From Hypholoma sublateritium FD-334 SS-4 (taxonomy: Eukaryota > Basidiomycota > Agaricomycetes > Agaricales > Strophariaceae): a DNA stretch of 64,000 bases. Positions 21,916 to 33,473 of this stretch are shown in pieces. Under the pieces are notes generated by a model. It searched no databases, had not been told where the DNA came from, and worked only from the letters and a program-made list of their open reading frames with translations. How positions within the stretch are numbered: position 1 is the first letter of the stretch; every line of letters starts with the position of its first letter. The position numbers and the translations under genes were made by a program. The DNA lies in NCBI GenBank assembly GCA_000827495.1, contig KN817621.1, positions 62,001-126,000 of the forward strand. Direction: 5' to 3'.

Positions 21916-22562
21916 ATGCTCGAACAATTCTCCCTACTATTCTCCTACTTGAGAATGTTCTACATTCAAAACCACTTCTGCCATCATACTGCCGCCGACT
22001 CTGAAGCCTTCGATCACAATAACCTCGAATGCATTGGCGATGAAACGACGCGGATGCACATGCGTCTTAGGCTTGCAGGTTTGATCTTCGACCACCAGGA
22101 ATTCTTGCGAGAGTACCTTGGAGTCGACGAAAGCGAGGCGCTCGTGCTCTACAAGATTGTGGTCTCGTAATTATTACTGGGGTTAGTTTTTTTGTTATCA
22201 CACAGTTGCTGATTCTCTGATAGGGCCGACCTGCATTATACCGAAGACGATCCCGCCCTTCACTGGACAGTCCGCCTGTACAATGCACAGGACGTTCAGG
22301 TTGCAACAATGCACGTCCATGGACTCGATGACAGCCGCGAGCTCACAATCGATGCGAAGGTTTCATATCGAGACTTCCACTACGAAGACGAGCAGTCGGG
22401 AACCAAGATGCTTTGCTTTAGGTAAGGCTTTCCTTGGAATTATTCAACTTATTGTCTACTTACTAGAGGGTGTACCAAGTCACGGACAGTTGCACAAAGG
22501 CTGCGGTCGTTGGGAGGGCATTGATTGAAGGCTATAGCGTACAGTACATGGACACATACTGA
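21916..22562 (+). CDS. Hypothetical small protein, three exons
   Basis: Exons 21916-22166, 22224-22421 and 22469-22562 join in frame to 180 aa, with introns of 57 and 47 nt. The ATG context is CAACCATGC. The N-terminus holds LFSYLRMFYIQNHFCHHTA, then a helical part (RMHMRLRLAGLIFDHQEFLR), a strand-rich part (ALHWTVRLYNAQDVQVATMH) and a last exon reading VYQVTDSCTKAAVVGRALIE. No catalytic motif or signal peptide is evident and I do not recognise the family. Clean splicing and sensible composition across all exons argue for a real gene. Confidence 0.5.
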
Positions 22563-24604
22563 TTACTTACTGTGTGTTAGTACAAGTAGGTCAGGCTAAA
22601 GTACAGCCACGGATCATCACGCAGACGACGCTCGGTACGCCGAACCAGTGCGGCGGCGCGGCGCCCGCCAGCACAACGACGACCAAGTCCGCGCTGATAA
22701 CGCCGCAGGAGGGCACTGGCGTCGACACTGGTAATACGCAACACCGATCGAAGGCGGCTATGGGATGTCGGTGAGCTTCTCGGATGGAAGTGCGCAGGGT
22801 GCCCTGAAGAGGTACAGAGCGCGCGGCGCACGAGCGACGCAAGCACGGTGTTGGCCGTCCCCGAGATGCGTGTTCTCGCGCAAGTTCGCGCGGTAGGCGC
22901 ACACTATGTACACCGAGCGCTCGTTCGGTGTGGCGCGCCACCGGCTCGTGGCAGATCACGGACGCGCTGCTGTTCGAGCCGTACTGGGGGCTCCGAAACG
23001 TTGACCTATCCATGGCGGAGCTCGAGAGCGTCGCGCGGCTGAAGGAATTCCTGCCGCGCCTCGACGGGCTGAATCAGTGTGCGTTCTACGCGATCTGCTG
23101 TAGGAGCGCTTGGGGGCTCGGTATAAAGGCTTATTTAGAACTTCTGCCCATGTACATATGATAGAACAATAAAATAATGATGTCAGTATGGTACAGGTAT
23201 CTTATGACCTCTAAGAAATTTCCAGGCAGGTCATGATCAGCATGACTTGTTATATGCCGCTCAACTGGTCAAATTAGCTGCAACTCTGAGAAAATATCTG
23301 TCATTACTTCTCAGATGCAATCAGAGTGAAGTACATATGGTAGGAAGATAAAATAATGATGTCAATATTATAAAGATATATGCTGCAACTCTGATAAAAT
23401 ATTTGTCATTACTTCTCAGATACAATCAGAGTGAAGTACATATGGTAGGAAGATAAAACAATGATGTCAATATTATATACATATACCATGACCTCCAAGA
23501 AAATTTCAAGCAGGTCATAATCGGCAAGAAATGCAGCCCACATATAAGCATTTAAAATAGTATATTTTGTAATAACAAGGGCATCCAGATTGATGACTAA
23601 TGACAAACATAATCTAGAAAAATCAGCGGGTCCCTAATTTCCTGATGTATATGCAGGGCGCGCGGCGCAAGCGCTGGCTGCTTGCTTGTGTGGCGAGCCG
23701 GTTGGGCAGGCGCGCTATAATATTCTACTGCGTACTTTGCCGGCACCCTCTTTGAGGGGACGTCACCGGCCTAGTTGCGTGGCGTCCCAACTAAGTACAC
23801 CGGCCAACGCCAATTTGAAAACGCCGCTTTTCACCATATTCCTACGTTCTTCAACGCCGTAGGCGCGATGTTCGTTGTGGGCTTCGAGTCCCGATTCGTT
23901 CACTCTGCAGCCTGGAGGAAAGGAAACGGATTCCCTGCATCATGCTCTTCAGCGATGACATCGTTATGTTTGACTCTTTTGATTTGCTTTTGATAAGAGT
24001 ACCAGTGGTGTTATGTCGTTAGCATGCCAGAAGTAGGGTACCGATTATATGAATCAGATAGGACATATCACACCTTGATCAAGGAACTGCTAGTTTCTTG
24101 TCCAAGTTTGATGCGTGCCACTGGCAGGTGGCAGGTGATTAGATTGCATTGTGTGGTACTGTATGCGGGGATAGAAATGTGGGCACAGATGAATATCGTT
24201 GCATGCACAATAGCGGGGGTCGGATGGGGGTATAGTTGCGGGGGTATCTGTGTGGTGTGGTGCGGAGAGAGCGTAACAAACGACAGTCTATCAAGACTGG
24301 CGTCCACAAACGAAAGCGGGTTTATACTGCTACAGAGGGCTTGCCCATCACGAGGGAAATAAAAAGACAGAGGCTAGATCTGGCAGTAGGGTACGGACTA
24401 GCGTAGTGCTACCAGAAAATACCGAGAGCGAGTGCGGGAATGACAGGAAGCAAACCACAAAGGGGCAGGCATAGAATAAAGGCATAAGCGTAAGAACGAA
24501 TCCAGTCGTCGCGTCGTAGGGGCGTAGAATGATGGTATCTTGACAGATCGTAAAGTCGTGTATAACAATGTGACATCGAGGATAGCGAAGGACGGCGGGG
24601 CTCA
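22563..24604. other. Gene-poor stretch with a coding-like fragment and tandem repeats
   Basis: A plus-strand segment at about 22928-23090 (WQITDALLFEPYWGLRNVDL, then a helical continuation) reads like real protein but has no assignable family or flanking exons. The tandem repeat at 23152-23530 is listed separately. From about 23640 onward I see no gene; a frame near 23775-23990 is short and unrecognised. The 3' end of the first arrestin gene borders this stretch. Confidence 0.35.
23152..23530. repeat. AT-rich tandem repeat, period 105 bp
   Basis: GCTGCAACTCTGAGAAAATA at 23277 recurs as GCTGCAACTCTGATAAAATA at 23382, a period of 105 bp with few mismatches. On either side, partial copies of GTACATATG.TAG.A.ATAAAA begin at 23152 and 23437, each followed by a related segment ending GCAGGTCAT. 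It is a short satellite-like array of two full and two partial, shifted units. Confidence 0.65.
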
Positions 24605-26227
24605 TCAGAGGAGCATGCCCACGGTTTCGAAATTATGGTGCGAGTGCTCGGCGAGACGGGGAGATGGCAGGTCATAAGCGGGAGGGGCGTAGGCGTTTGT
24701 ACGGGGACCTTTCGCGTGGAATGTAGCGATTTCCACGGGCTCGGAGAGTAGAGCGGTAGATTCTGAGGTGAATCCGACAGCAGTAAAAGGACCTAGGACA
24801 GCGGTGTACTGAAGACCGATCCATCAGTAATAGTTAATGATAAACCGCCAAAGTGACTCACGGATATACTAAAATGACCCATCTCGGATGTGGGCCTGAG
24901 ATCCTTGGGTAGTCGGATTTCACCTTCGAGATAACGAGTATTGGGGGTACTGGGGACATCAGCTGATGGCCACCAAGAAGCCGACCCCATGTCTTCTACG
25001 GTTTCATTCCAAGCAACATCTTTCCGTGACGAAGATGTCTTGTTGTAAAACCTAACTCGTCTCCGCAGGGAGAGAACAATCGCACTCGAGACTGACAACA
25101 GGTCAAGGGCCTGCGTGTCGCAACCTTCCAACGTCAAGAAACATGGCATGACAGAACCTCTTGAGTAGCATAGCTGGAAGAAAGTGTCAGACGATATTTG
25201 GTATACACACAAGAAACACGTACTGGTTTAGCCAACGACAACTGATGCAATTCATCCGAGTTAGAGTTAGGGTGTGTCGCTAATGAACAAATGATACGCA
25301 CTGTAGCTTTCGCTTCAACCCGATGGACACTGAACATAGTCCCTCTGACCGCCACAGGACGCAGAGTCTTCCAGCCTTCAGGATCTGACAAAGGTCCGGG
25401 GACGGGAAGGAATTGCTGGTAAGCTATCTGTCTTAGCAGCGAGGGTGCGTCCGGTCTGCTGCTCGACACATATCCAAAAGCGGTCATGATCCTGCAATTC
25501 TTGATGTTAGGAACCTACATACTTTCACACTGGAATTGACCCTTACTTGTGATCTGCCCGTAGCTTGCCTCGTGATACAACGATTGTAAGGTCATATTGT
25601 ACGCTGACCCGCGTTTGACGTTCCAAAAATGTTTCGGGTAGTCGAAAAGAGCGCATTTCCCCGGAACCGGATGGTGCTGTGACTGACCTCGGAAGAGGTA
25701 TCGACAGAGGCCATTCACAGTGCCCCAGAAGTTTGTTGCTACAGGCACCCTGCGAGGATGAAGGTGCACGAGGCATGTCGGGAGATTTCGACCAAATGGG
25801 CTGACTGAGGCTCAAGAAGACGTAAGAATCGCCTACATTCGACCCAGTGATGATACGGCCAGTCACCTAGACCTCCGGTTAGTGAACGCTCCAAGGTATG
25901 TTGGCAGTGACATACTACGGCCGTCACCGCCTGGATTGAATCCCCCCGTTCGGCATCGATCTCGAGCTTTCCGTTGACGTTCTCCTTCTCAAAGAATGTC
26001 GGCAGCGATTTTGATGACTTCGCGCTGCTGAAGACCCGGAGCGTGATCCATGGTTTCGATTTTCCATCTGCAGCTTGGAAGACATGCTCCGTGGGGTCAC
26101 GACGAAGATTAACAGCTTGAGTAAGGGTATTACGACGGGTGTAGGCGGGAAGCTCTGAGCCAGAAGATGGTGCCGGACCAGGTCTGGTGGAGAATCTCCT
26201 GTAGCGGGGCGGGGACGATGCGTCCAT
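24605..26227 (-). CDS. Alpha-arrestin-like protein A (ART-type adaptor)
   Basis: Six exons on the minus strand: 26227-25916, 25866-25547, 25491-25302, a microexon 25241-25224, 25173-24862 and 24808-24605, giving 451 aa. The N-terminal part matches the fungal arrestin-like N domain: KPWITLRVFSSAKSSKSLPT, then VNGKLEIDAERGDSIQAVTA and a 'RLPETF.ERQTRVSVQYDL' strand. The C-terminal part matches the C domain (SRGSVMPCFLTLEG, LRPTSEMGHFSISYTAVLGP). A PPAY motif at residues 426-429 is a PPxY site of the kind that recruits Rsp5/NEDD4 WW domains in arrestin-related trafficking adaptors. The likely role is guiding ubiquitylation and endocytosis of plasma-membrane transporters; that is inferred from the family. 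Exon structure matches paralogues B and C downstream. Confidence 0.8.
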
Positions 26228-26827
26228 TAGGGGGTTAGGGATATGGGAGCCCAGTCGGGTTCACTAAATAGGTAGCGAGCCATAAAGTACTGTCCTATTG
26301 TAGGCTACCTTCGGATAATTCGATAAGACGAAGCAGACAAACGAAAGATCATTACGGCTTCGCATGGCGGTTTGGGAACAAGGGGAATCCCGAACTCGCT
26401 CCTCACAGGTATTCGCCAATTCCCACGGCACTCACAATAAAGCCTCCATTCCACCTGATGCTGCAAGACAATTACTTTCTTCGAAGCCAGGGTCTTTCCG
26501 TTTCATCGGTTCCCACCTGCCCAGACTAGTCGCAGCCGGCACACCACCTAATTGTTAACTGACGATATACTGCTCAAGCCACCTCATTTACCCGCGTATC
26601 GTGACACACGAAGCCCAGGTATCTTATTGTCTGTGGGCGCCTGTGCCAGAAATAAAACTGCGAAAACGTCAGTCAGAACGTCAGCGGTTGACTGTTGTAT
26701 ATAAGTAACCAATAAGTAATTAGGAATGTCTGATGCATGCATCATCTCAAAGCAAGTTATCATGAAGGGAGGCAGTTTTTCTGGTATTCTAGTAAGTATA
26801 ATATGATCAACTACAAAAACAAGCGTG
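26228..26827. other. Intergenic; promoter of arrestin A
   Basis: No gene seen. It separates the start of the arrestin A gene from the stop of the carboxypeptidase gene. Confidence 0.5.
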
Positions 26828-29221
26828 CTAAGTAACGGCTACAGTTAGGGCGGCCAGTAGATACATCAACACGGCCGAACGGGGTAGGGATGGACCTTGT
26901 GTTTGTGCACTCGAAGAGGGAGTGGAGACGGTCTGATTAGCAGGAGTAATGGTAAACTCCCTAAACATTTGCGATGCAGCTTGTCCATACTGCAAGGTCC
27001 CAAACTGTCGAGGTAAAGGAATGATCAGAAATGCCTCATAGGGTTGTCTCATTATCATCATACCTTGTACGCGGCGACCTCGTGGCCTGCACCGAATACA
27101 CGAATATACGTAAAATTTCCGGCTTGCTTGAACTGACCAGCTTTCTGGCCCGCCACAACATAATCTTGGAATGACTGCGTTTTGTACTCCGTTGTGAATT
27201 GAGTGTTCAAGTTGTCCACCTATAAATTCGGATGAAGATGTGAGCAGCGGAATTTTACATATTAGAAAGTGGATATGCCTACCATCGCCTCAAATCCTAC
27301 ATAATTACAGATGAAGTCCTTTTACCAACGTCGTCAAAAAAAATTCACTGATCATGTATGGAAGGTTTCATACCGCATCTCCGTCAAAAATAAGGGTGCG
27401 TATCTGATAAACTCTGTTCCGATATCGTTGCAAACTAATAATGCAAGGAACTTACCCCAGCATTGATAACAGTCTCCAGATTAGGTCGCGCATTTGACAT
27501 CCAATCGCCTAGCAGTGAAGTTTGAGCGTAGTTGTCAAGAATACCGTAAGGTATGGTACACATACCTGTCTCCGCAAATGCAGTATAGACTGTTGCATTC
27601 GATTCTGTGTATTGGACTCCTACATCCACCCCAATTGAGGAAGCCACTGACTCAAGATACGTCGTAAAATCAGGAGGATAAGTGTCATTGAAGAACCCGG
27701 GAACGAAGTATATCTGAAACTAAGAGTCAGATGCGGTGAATCATGGAATTGGTACAAAATGCCTTGCATCGAAATTTGTCTCGGTTTGAAATGCGGAGAG
27801 AATATTATCATTGCAGAAATTCTGAGCGTCGGAGCACGTCTCGCTGGGAACAGTCGTGTTATAGCAAGCGGTTATCTGGCGGAATTATTGAAGGTATGCT
27901 TAATGTACTCTTAATGTATCACCAAATAAAGCGCTCACCCTAGCTTCACACCCATTAGGCTCACTCCAGCTGGTATTAATCTGACTTAAAAAGCTGGAGG
28001 ATCCCAGGACGCGATATGGGTTGTTCCCTGCGTATTCTGCGTATCCTGGGTACTGGACCAGCGGATCCTTGTCAATAAATCGTAAGCCAACTCAATAACT
28101 TATCTGAAGAAAGAAACGAATTACAGTCAACCCATTCCCAATGGCAAGTGTCTTCAGATTCAATGGGATTCCCGTTATTGATTTATTTGCGATGGCCGAA
28201 TTTTGGTCCAGAAAATGTCTGTACACCAGTGTTAGTTCAGCCCCAACTCGAACTTCAATGGTCTCGACGAGGAAGCATACGCAGCAAACGCCGGACCGTA
28301 GTGACCTCCGTATCTGGGAAATTTATGAGATAAATATGTAGCTGCGTGCATTAATGGATGCAGCCCAAATACAGCCACTCACGACTCCGTCCAGATAGCG
28401 AGATCTCGTGTCTGGTACTGGCTGAACTTGGGGTCGGAGAGGAATATTTGCATGAAGGACCAGATATCTGCCGCAGCCTGCGCCGAGGTTCCCACTCGGC
28501 TTATATTTCCGTGAGACAGACCCGTGCCAACAGGTTGGTCGATGTACATGATGTTGGACTCGTTGTTCCACGAATAAGGATTGAGGACGACAGTAGTGCT
28601 ATCGTTGCTGATCCGACAAGGGCCATGCTCTTGGAAGAGGCCAATCATACTGGTACTCCCTGGCTTCATTCAGCGAATGCGTCAGTTAGAAAAGACGTTA
28701 ACAGAGTAGTAAAGTAGGCTAACTCCTCCATTGAACCAAAGGGTAAGAGGAGCCGTATCTGGGTTGTTACGCGCGGCAAAAAACCAAAACCTGTCAACAG
28801 AAACAGGGGATCAAATTAAAAAAGTCAGCGATCATGGATAATACCAGGCTCCAACGCACCAGATGCTGTCAACTTCTGTCAAATCGCCGTAGCCTGAAGC
28901 CTGATAAACATTGGGCGTAGTCTCTGAGAAAAGTACGTATTAATGCGTCGAATTATTAAAGGAAAGAAAGGAAGGGCTTGTATGCCCCATATACGTACCA
29001 CAAATCCCCGAGTTTTCCACAAACCGCAGTTTCCCGGGCGTCGTAGTGTTGGTGACTCTCAGTGGTTCAGCGAGAAGATTAGCAGCTTTTTGAGAGACGC
29101 TTAGGTGCGGAACACCTCCAATGACGCCATCTACAACAGGAATCTGTCCACACTTCGCTACAGTGGGTAGCAAAGCTAGGATAGGGAAAACCTTCGAGTT
29201 GAATAAGCGCATTGACAACAT
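26828..29221 (-). CDS. Serine carboxypeptidase (peptidase family S10), secreted or surface-anchored
   Basis: Fourteen exons on the minus strand join to 536 aa: 29221-28999, 28923-28860, 28790-28724, 28663-28383, 28313-28281, 28218-28125, 28067-27939, 27875-27756, 27713-27566, 27508-27456, 27403-27374, 27318-27283, 27219-27064 and 27004-26828. The N-terminus has a signal peptide (FPILALLPTVAKCGQ). Family hallmarks are APLTLWFNGGPGSTSMIGLF, NIMYIDQPVGTGLSH and the nucleophile elbow ESYGGHYGP (Ser about 212). The catalytic Asp is in DGDADFICNY (about 415) and the His in FGAGHEV (about 472). The C-terminus ends in a Ser/Thr-rich linker and a hydrophobic tail (VLMYLLAALTVAVT), suggesting GPI anchoring. 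It would remove C-terminal residues from peptides. It sits between arrestin paralogues A and B on the same strand. No defect is seen. Confidence 0.92.
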
Positions 29222-29635
29222 GTGGGCCAGGAGACTTGGTAGGAGAAGGTGTTCAGAAGTATGGCGGGTTGATGGGGGGGGGCTTTTGGTGCTATCAGAA
29301 CGTGCTTGGACCTATGTACTAGACATAGTGCATTGCCTTCGAAGGGAATCAACGTTCGAATAACCTCAGCTGCTGGTTGCCTGCTGGCAAGTGATTCGGT
29401 CACTGGCATTCTATAATTAGTCATAAATGGTATTTTTAGCCATTTCTTAGCTATGAAATTTAGAAAAGTCGCAAATTTAATCCCAGTTCCTAGCATTCGA
29501 AAGGTGTGTTATTGTAATAAGATGATTCATCTAACCATTCAATATTGAGTGCAATGCACCAAAATGATGGTCGTCAAAGTAGTTTCATTCACATCATGAT
29601 ATACAGAAGCATTGCGGATTGAGATTGATGTTTTT
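29222..29635. other. Intergenic; promoter of the carboxypeptidase
   Basis: No gene seen between the carboxypeptidase start and the stop of arrestin B. Confidence 0.5.
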
Positions 29636-31393
29636 TTAAAGGAATCCAGTACTCGATAGCATACCAATAGGTGCTTCTACTAGTCCTAGAGCGTTGCTAT
29701 CGGCTTCGTATCCCGGAGGCGCAGCTCGCACAGCACGAGGTCCCGGAGCAAACGAAGTCACAATTTCAATCTTCTGCTCCTGTAGTAGATGCTTCTCACT
29801 CCCACTAGTTTCGAGTCCAATGGTGGAAAAAGGATAGAGCACGACGGAATACTGTGGGGATCAGATTCACGATCAGTTAGGTCAAATTAGACTAGAACTA
29901 CATGCTAACCTCAATCCTGAAATACGGCATAGCAGAAGAGGGCTTCAGATCACTTCCGAGGTGTAGTTCTCCTTGCACATGTCGTATGTGTTCTTCTGAG
30001 GATAACGTGTCGTCGTTGACCTGTGCGGGAGACCACCACACAGCCCCTGTAATATCGCGCATGTCCTTGCCCTGCGTAGTATGCAGATTTTCAGGATTCT
30101 TCAGCATTTTTTGCGGGACACGAAAAACAATACGACGTTGAAGGCAAACAGAAATAGCTTTCGGAGCTCGTAAAAGATCAACCGCCTGCTGGCTTTCGCT
30201 CGTTAGTCGCATGTAGAGAGGTATCACCGAGCCTCTCGTATATGATAGCTGGATGGTGATCTATTGAATTTGTATCCGAAAAGATCAATAATCCAAGAAC
30301 TCACAGGGTTAGCCACAAAGAGCTTTGAATAAACAGTAATCAGTGGCAGATGCATTAAGCAATTACACGGATACTCACAGTACATGTAACATTCACAGGA
30401 CGCACTTTAAACAGCATCCCTTCGATCTGGACTGGCTCCAAAGCAAGCCACCCTTCAGGGTCAATATCAGGTCCGAGCAAAGGCGTTCCTTCCCGATACG
30501 AGATCAGTCTGAGAGGTGGGAACACAGGCGGGCGCGTAATGGGAATATATCCAATAGGAACTGCGATTCTTCAATCCTATTAGATTTTATGAGTCGCGGA
30601 TAGCGTGAATTAACTAACTTGTAATCTGCCCTTAGCCGGCCTCGCTTTACTTTCACTGTCACGAAATAGCTTATGCTCCCATGCATCGTGCGTTCCGAGA
30701 ATGTTTGCGGCGGGCAAAATGATACGATACCAGAGTTCGTCGCGGGGAGCGTTAGTTCGGCCGGGATATCCAGAGCGAATGACCATGTGTAGTTACCCTG
30801 CAGCTTTGCATCCGATCTAACAACCTCGCTGCTGCTGCCCGGCGGTACGATTCTTCGAGAGTCTTCTCCCTGCGCCCAGAGAGGGTGCAAGATCCTAAGA
30901 AATGTCGTTTTCTCATCTTCGACACCCGTTATGTAGCTCCCAGCAACCTATAAAAGAAAGAAATCGCGATCGACTTATACAAGTGCCCAGGCGCTAAATT
31001 ATAACGAGGACAACATACGGAAAGGACTATCGATTGCACAGCTTCGGGCTTGTCGAGGCTCAGTCGTACATTCCCTTTGATAGGTTCTTGTCCTGAGAAC
31101 GTTGGGATGTTCTTCGAAATCGCTGCAGGTGCCAGAATGTTCAACACGACAATTGGCTTTCCTTTACTTTCGATTTTGTACGTAAATTCCTTGGGAAGTG
31201 TTCTCTCTGGCACAGACGTCAGCCTGGCAGTGGACGACCGGACAGGTCCTGAGGGCACGAGTGTTCCATATTCAGGGAGGTCGTCGCCAAGGACGGGCGC
31301 TCCGAAATCATCATTCTGGGTAGTGTTCGCGTATGCGGCGCTCGTATCAAGAGAGTGGTAGGTTGGTGGCTCAACGGGTACGGCGGTGGACAT
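29636..31393 (-). CDS. Alpha-arrestin-like protein B (ART-type adaptor)
   Basis: Minus-strand exons 31393-31019, 30947-30619, 30568-30379, an 18-nt microexon 30322-30305 (LFVANP), 30260-29910 and 29851-29636 give 492 aa. The arrestin N-domain features are KEFTYKIESKGKPIVVLNIL, IPTFSGQEPIKGNVRLSLDK and CPPQTFSERTMHGSISYFVT. The C-domain features are YTRGSVIPLYMRLTSES and LKPSSAMPYFRIEYSVVLYP. It has two PPxY sites, PPTY near residue 9-12 and PPGY at 466-469, both suited to binding Rsp5-type WW domains. It is the longest of the three paralogues because of a longer N-terminal lead and tail. The function in transporter down-regulation is inferred from the family. Confidence 0.82.
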
Positions 31394-31827
31394 GGCGGTG
31401 TGAGATAGGACAGGCTTAACCCCTACAGCGCCGGATATTTAGCAGCCATCCAAGGTGATAGATGTTCGTCAGTTTGGTGATAGATAAGAACGGCCTTCGG
31501 CCCAACGAAATATGTGGAAAAGGGGCTAGTACGCGTTCATGTGACCAGTACTGCCAAGTTGAAAGTTGACATTCACTTGAATGATCTTTGATACAATTTT
31601 GATGTACCTACATCGCGGGTACACTTGGGTAACGGTTGTGCACCGCTGGGTGTTAGCTAGGCGCACAATTACCGCAAGATGAAGCTTGTACACATAAATC
31701 TACTTTAGGATAATCAGTGAAGGCTGCAAACCAACAGAAGGCGAATCGGAGAACCTCAGCCCAACTCAAGCTCAAGCTCATTCAAGTTTCACTGTATATG
31801 TTGTTCATCTGTACGCAAACTTAGCAT
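31394..31827. other. Intergenic; promoter of arrestin B
   Basis: No gene seen between arrestin B and arrestin C. Confidence 0.5.
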
Positions 31828-33473
31828 TCATTTGTGTGTCGAGGCTAGCGTAACGTCGATATCATATCCCGGTGGGGCAGACTTCACTGGTCGCGGCCCT
31901 GGCGCATATGCGGTCATGATTTGCACGGGAACCTGAAAAATGGGCCCCGTCTCAGAGTGCGTGAAACCCGGTACAGTGAAAGGAAGCAGAACCACAGAAT
32001 ACTGGAGAAGGAAGACGTATCAGATATCAGAAATAACAGACTGTAGATACCACTCACCTGGACCTGCAAGAGCGGCATATCTGACGTTGGCTTCAGATCA
32101 CTTTTTAGGTGTATTTCCCCATTCACAAATCTTACACCATCCTGAGAGCGTGCTTCATCAGCTCCCAATGTCGACGGCCACCAGACGGCGGGGATTGAGT
32201 CGTCGATAACTTCTTTGTATACGACGACTTTAGCGTTCGCCTTCTTCTCGGGAATTCCACATTTAACAGAACGGCGAAGAGACACGTTGATTCCTTTGGG
32301 CGACGTCAACAATTTAAGAGTCGGCGCATCGCCGCATTCGAGCTTGATGCAAAGTGGGATGACAGTGCTTCGAGTATAGGCCAACTACAGAAAAAATCAG
32401 CATCTGCTAGGAATTGAAAGGGACGAGATAATAATCACTGGTTTCGATAGGTAGAGCTACACAAATGTAAGTAAGATCTAGAAGAACGAGAGGTTGGGTG
32501 ACTCACGGTGCAGTTGATACTGATCAAGCTACCATCGAGTGACTGGCTTTGGATCATGGTCGGGCCTTGGGGGTGCCATTCGTCTTCATTGAGTGTAGGC
32601 CCTGTCAACGGTTTGCCTTCCTGATACGCAAGGAGCCTCAGAGGCGGGAAACACGGAGGTCGGAGTACGGGAATGTAGCCGAACTGCGTCGACATTCTAA
32701 CAAAGAAGAGGTTTCAATTAACGCTGGTCTGCCAGTTTAGAGGCAGGGGGCCAAAGAAACTAAGAAGAAACACTCACCGACGATCTGATCTAAAGCTGCC
32801 CCGGACGATGCGAACAGAAATCTTATAATAAACGGTCGCGTATATATTACGCTCGCTGAATGTCTGAGGCGGCGCAAATGACCCGAGGGCGACCTGGCCA
32901 ATAAGGGGCATGTCGACTTTTTGAGGCAGCGCTATCGCGAAAGGCCATACATATTCCCCGTGGAGTTTTCCCTTGAATTTCGCCGTGTGTTCAGGCTTTG
33001 TGGACAATGTGCCGTGAGGAGTAGCAGTGGAGTTTCGCGGAGCCCCATTAGCTCGTGACCAGAGGCTTTGCGAAATGTCGATGAAGTTGATTTGGTCGTC
33101 TGGATTCACTCCCGTTATGAATTGACCTCGAACCTATAACACGGATATTGTCAATTCTAGATTGTTATGCTCGGAAGAAGGTCGGACATACATTGACGGT
33201 GACGGACCGAATCGAATCAGGTCGGTCTAAGTCGAGGGAGACATTGCCTTTGATGATAGCGCCCTCTGAATATGTTGGTATGGTTCTCGAGATCCCGCCC
33301 TCTGTATTAAGGGTCAGCACAGCAATGGCCTTCCCACCCTTCTCGACTTTGTACTGGAATTCTTTTGGTTTTTGAACCTTTCGCTGGTTGGTGTACGCAG
33401 GGAGCGCCTGCTTAGGCTCTGATTCCACACCCCGAGTAGATTGGCTGTGAGACGCGATCGAGTTGGGGTCCAT
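31828..33473 (-). CDS. Alpha-arrestin-like protein C (ART-type adaptor)
   Basis: Minus-strand exons 33473-33192, 33133-32778, 32696-32507, an 18-nt microexon 32456-32439 (LYLSKP), 32384-32058 and 32001-31828 give 448 aa. The N-domain holds KEFQYKVEKGGKAIAVLTLN, IPTYSEGAIIKGNVSLDLDR and APPQTFSERNIYATVYYKIS. The C-domain holds YTRSTVIPLCIKLECGD and LKPTSDMPLLQVQYSVVLLP. A PPGY motif lies at residues 434-437, near the C-terminus. Intron positions and phases coincide with those of A and B, and the third coding exon is 190 nt in all three, so they arose by tandem duplication. Likely an adaptor for ubiquitin-dependent trafficking of a membrane protein; the cargo is unknown. Confidence 0.82.

Noticed and set aside
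28358..28717. Plus-strand frame of 119 codons
   Set aside because: It is antisense to the nucleophile exon of the carboxypeptidase and has no independent support.
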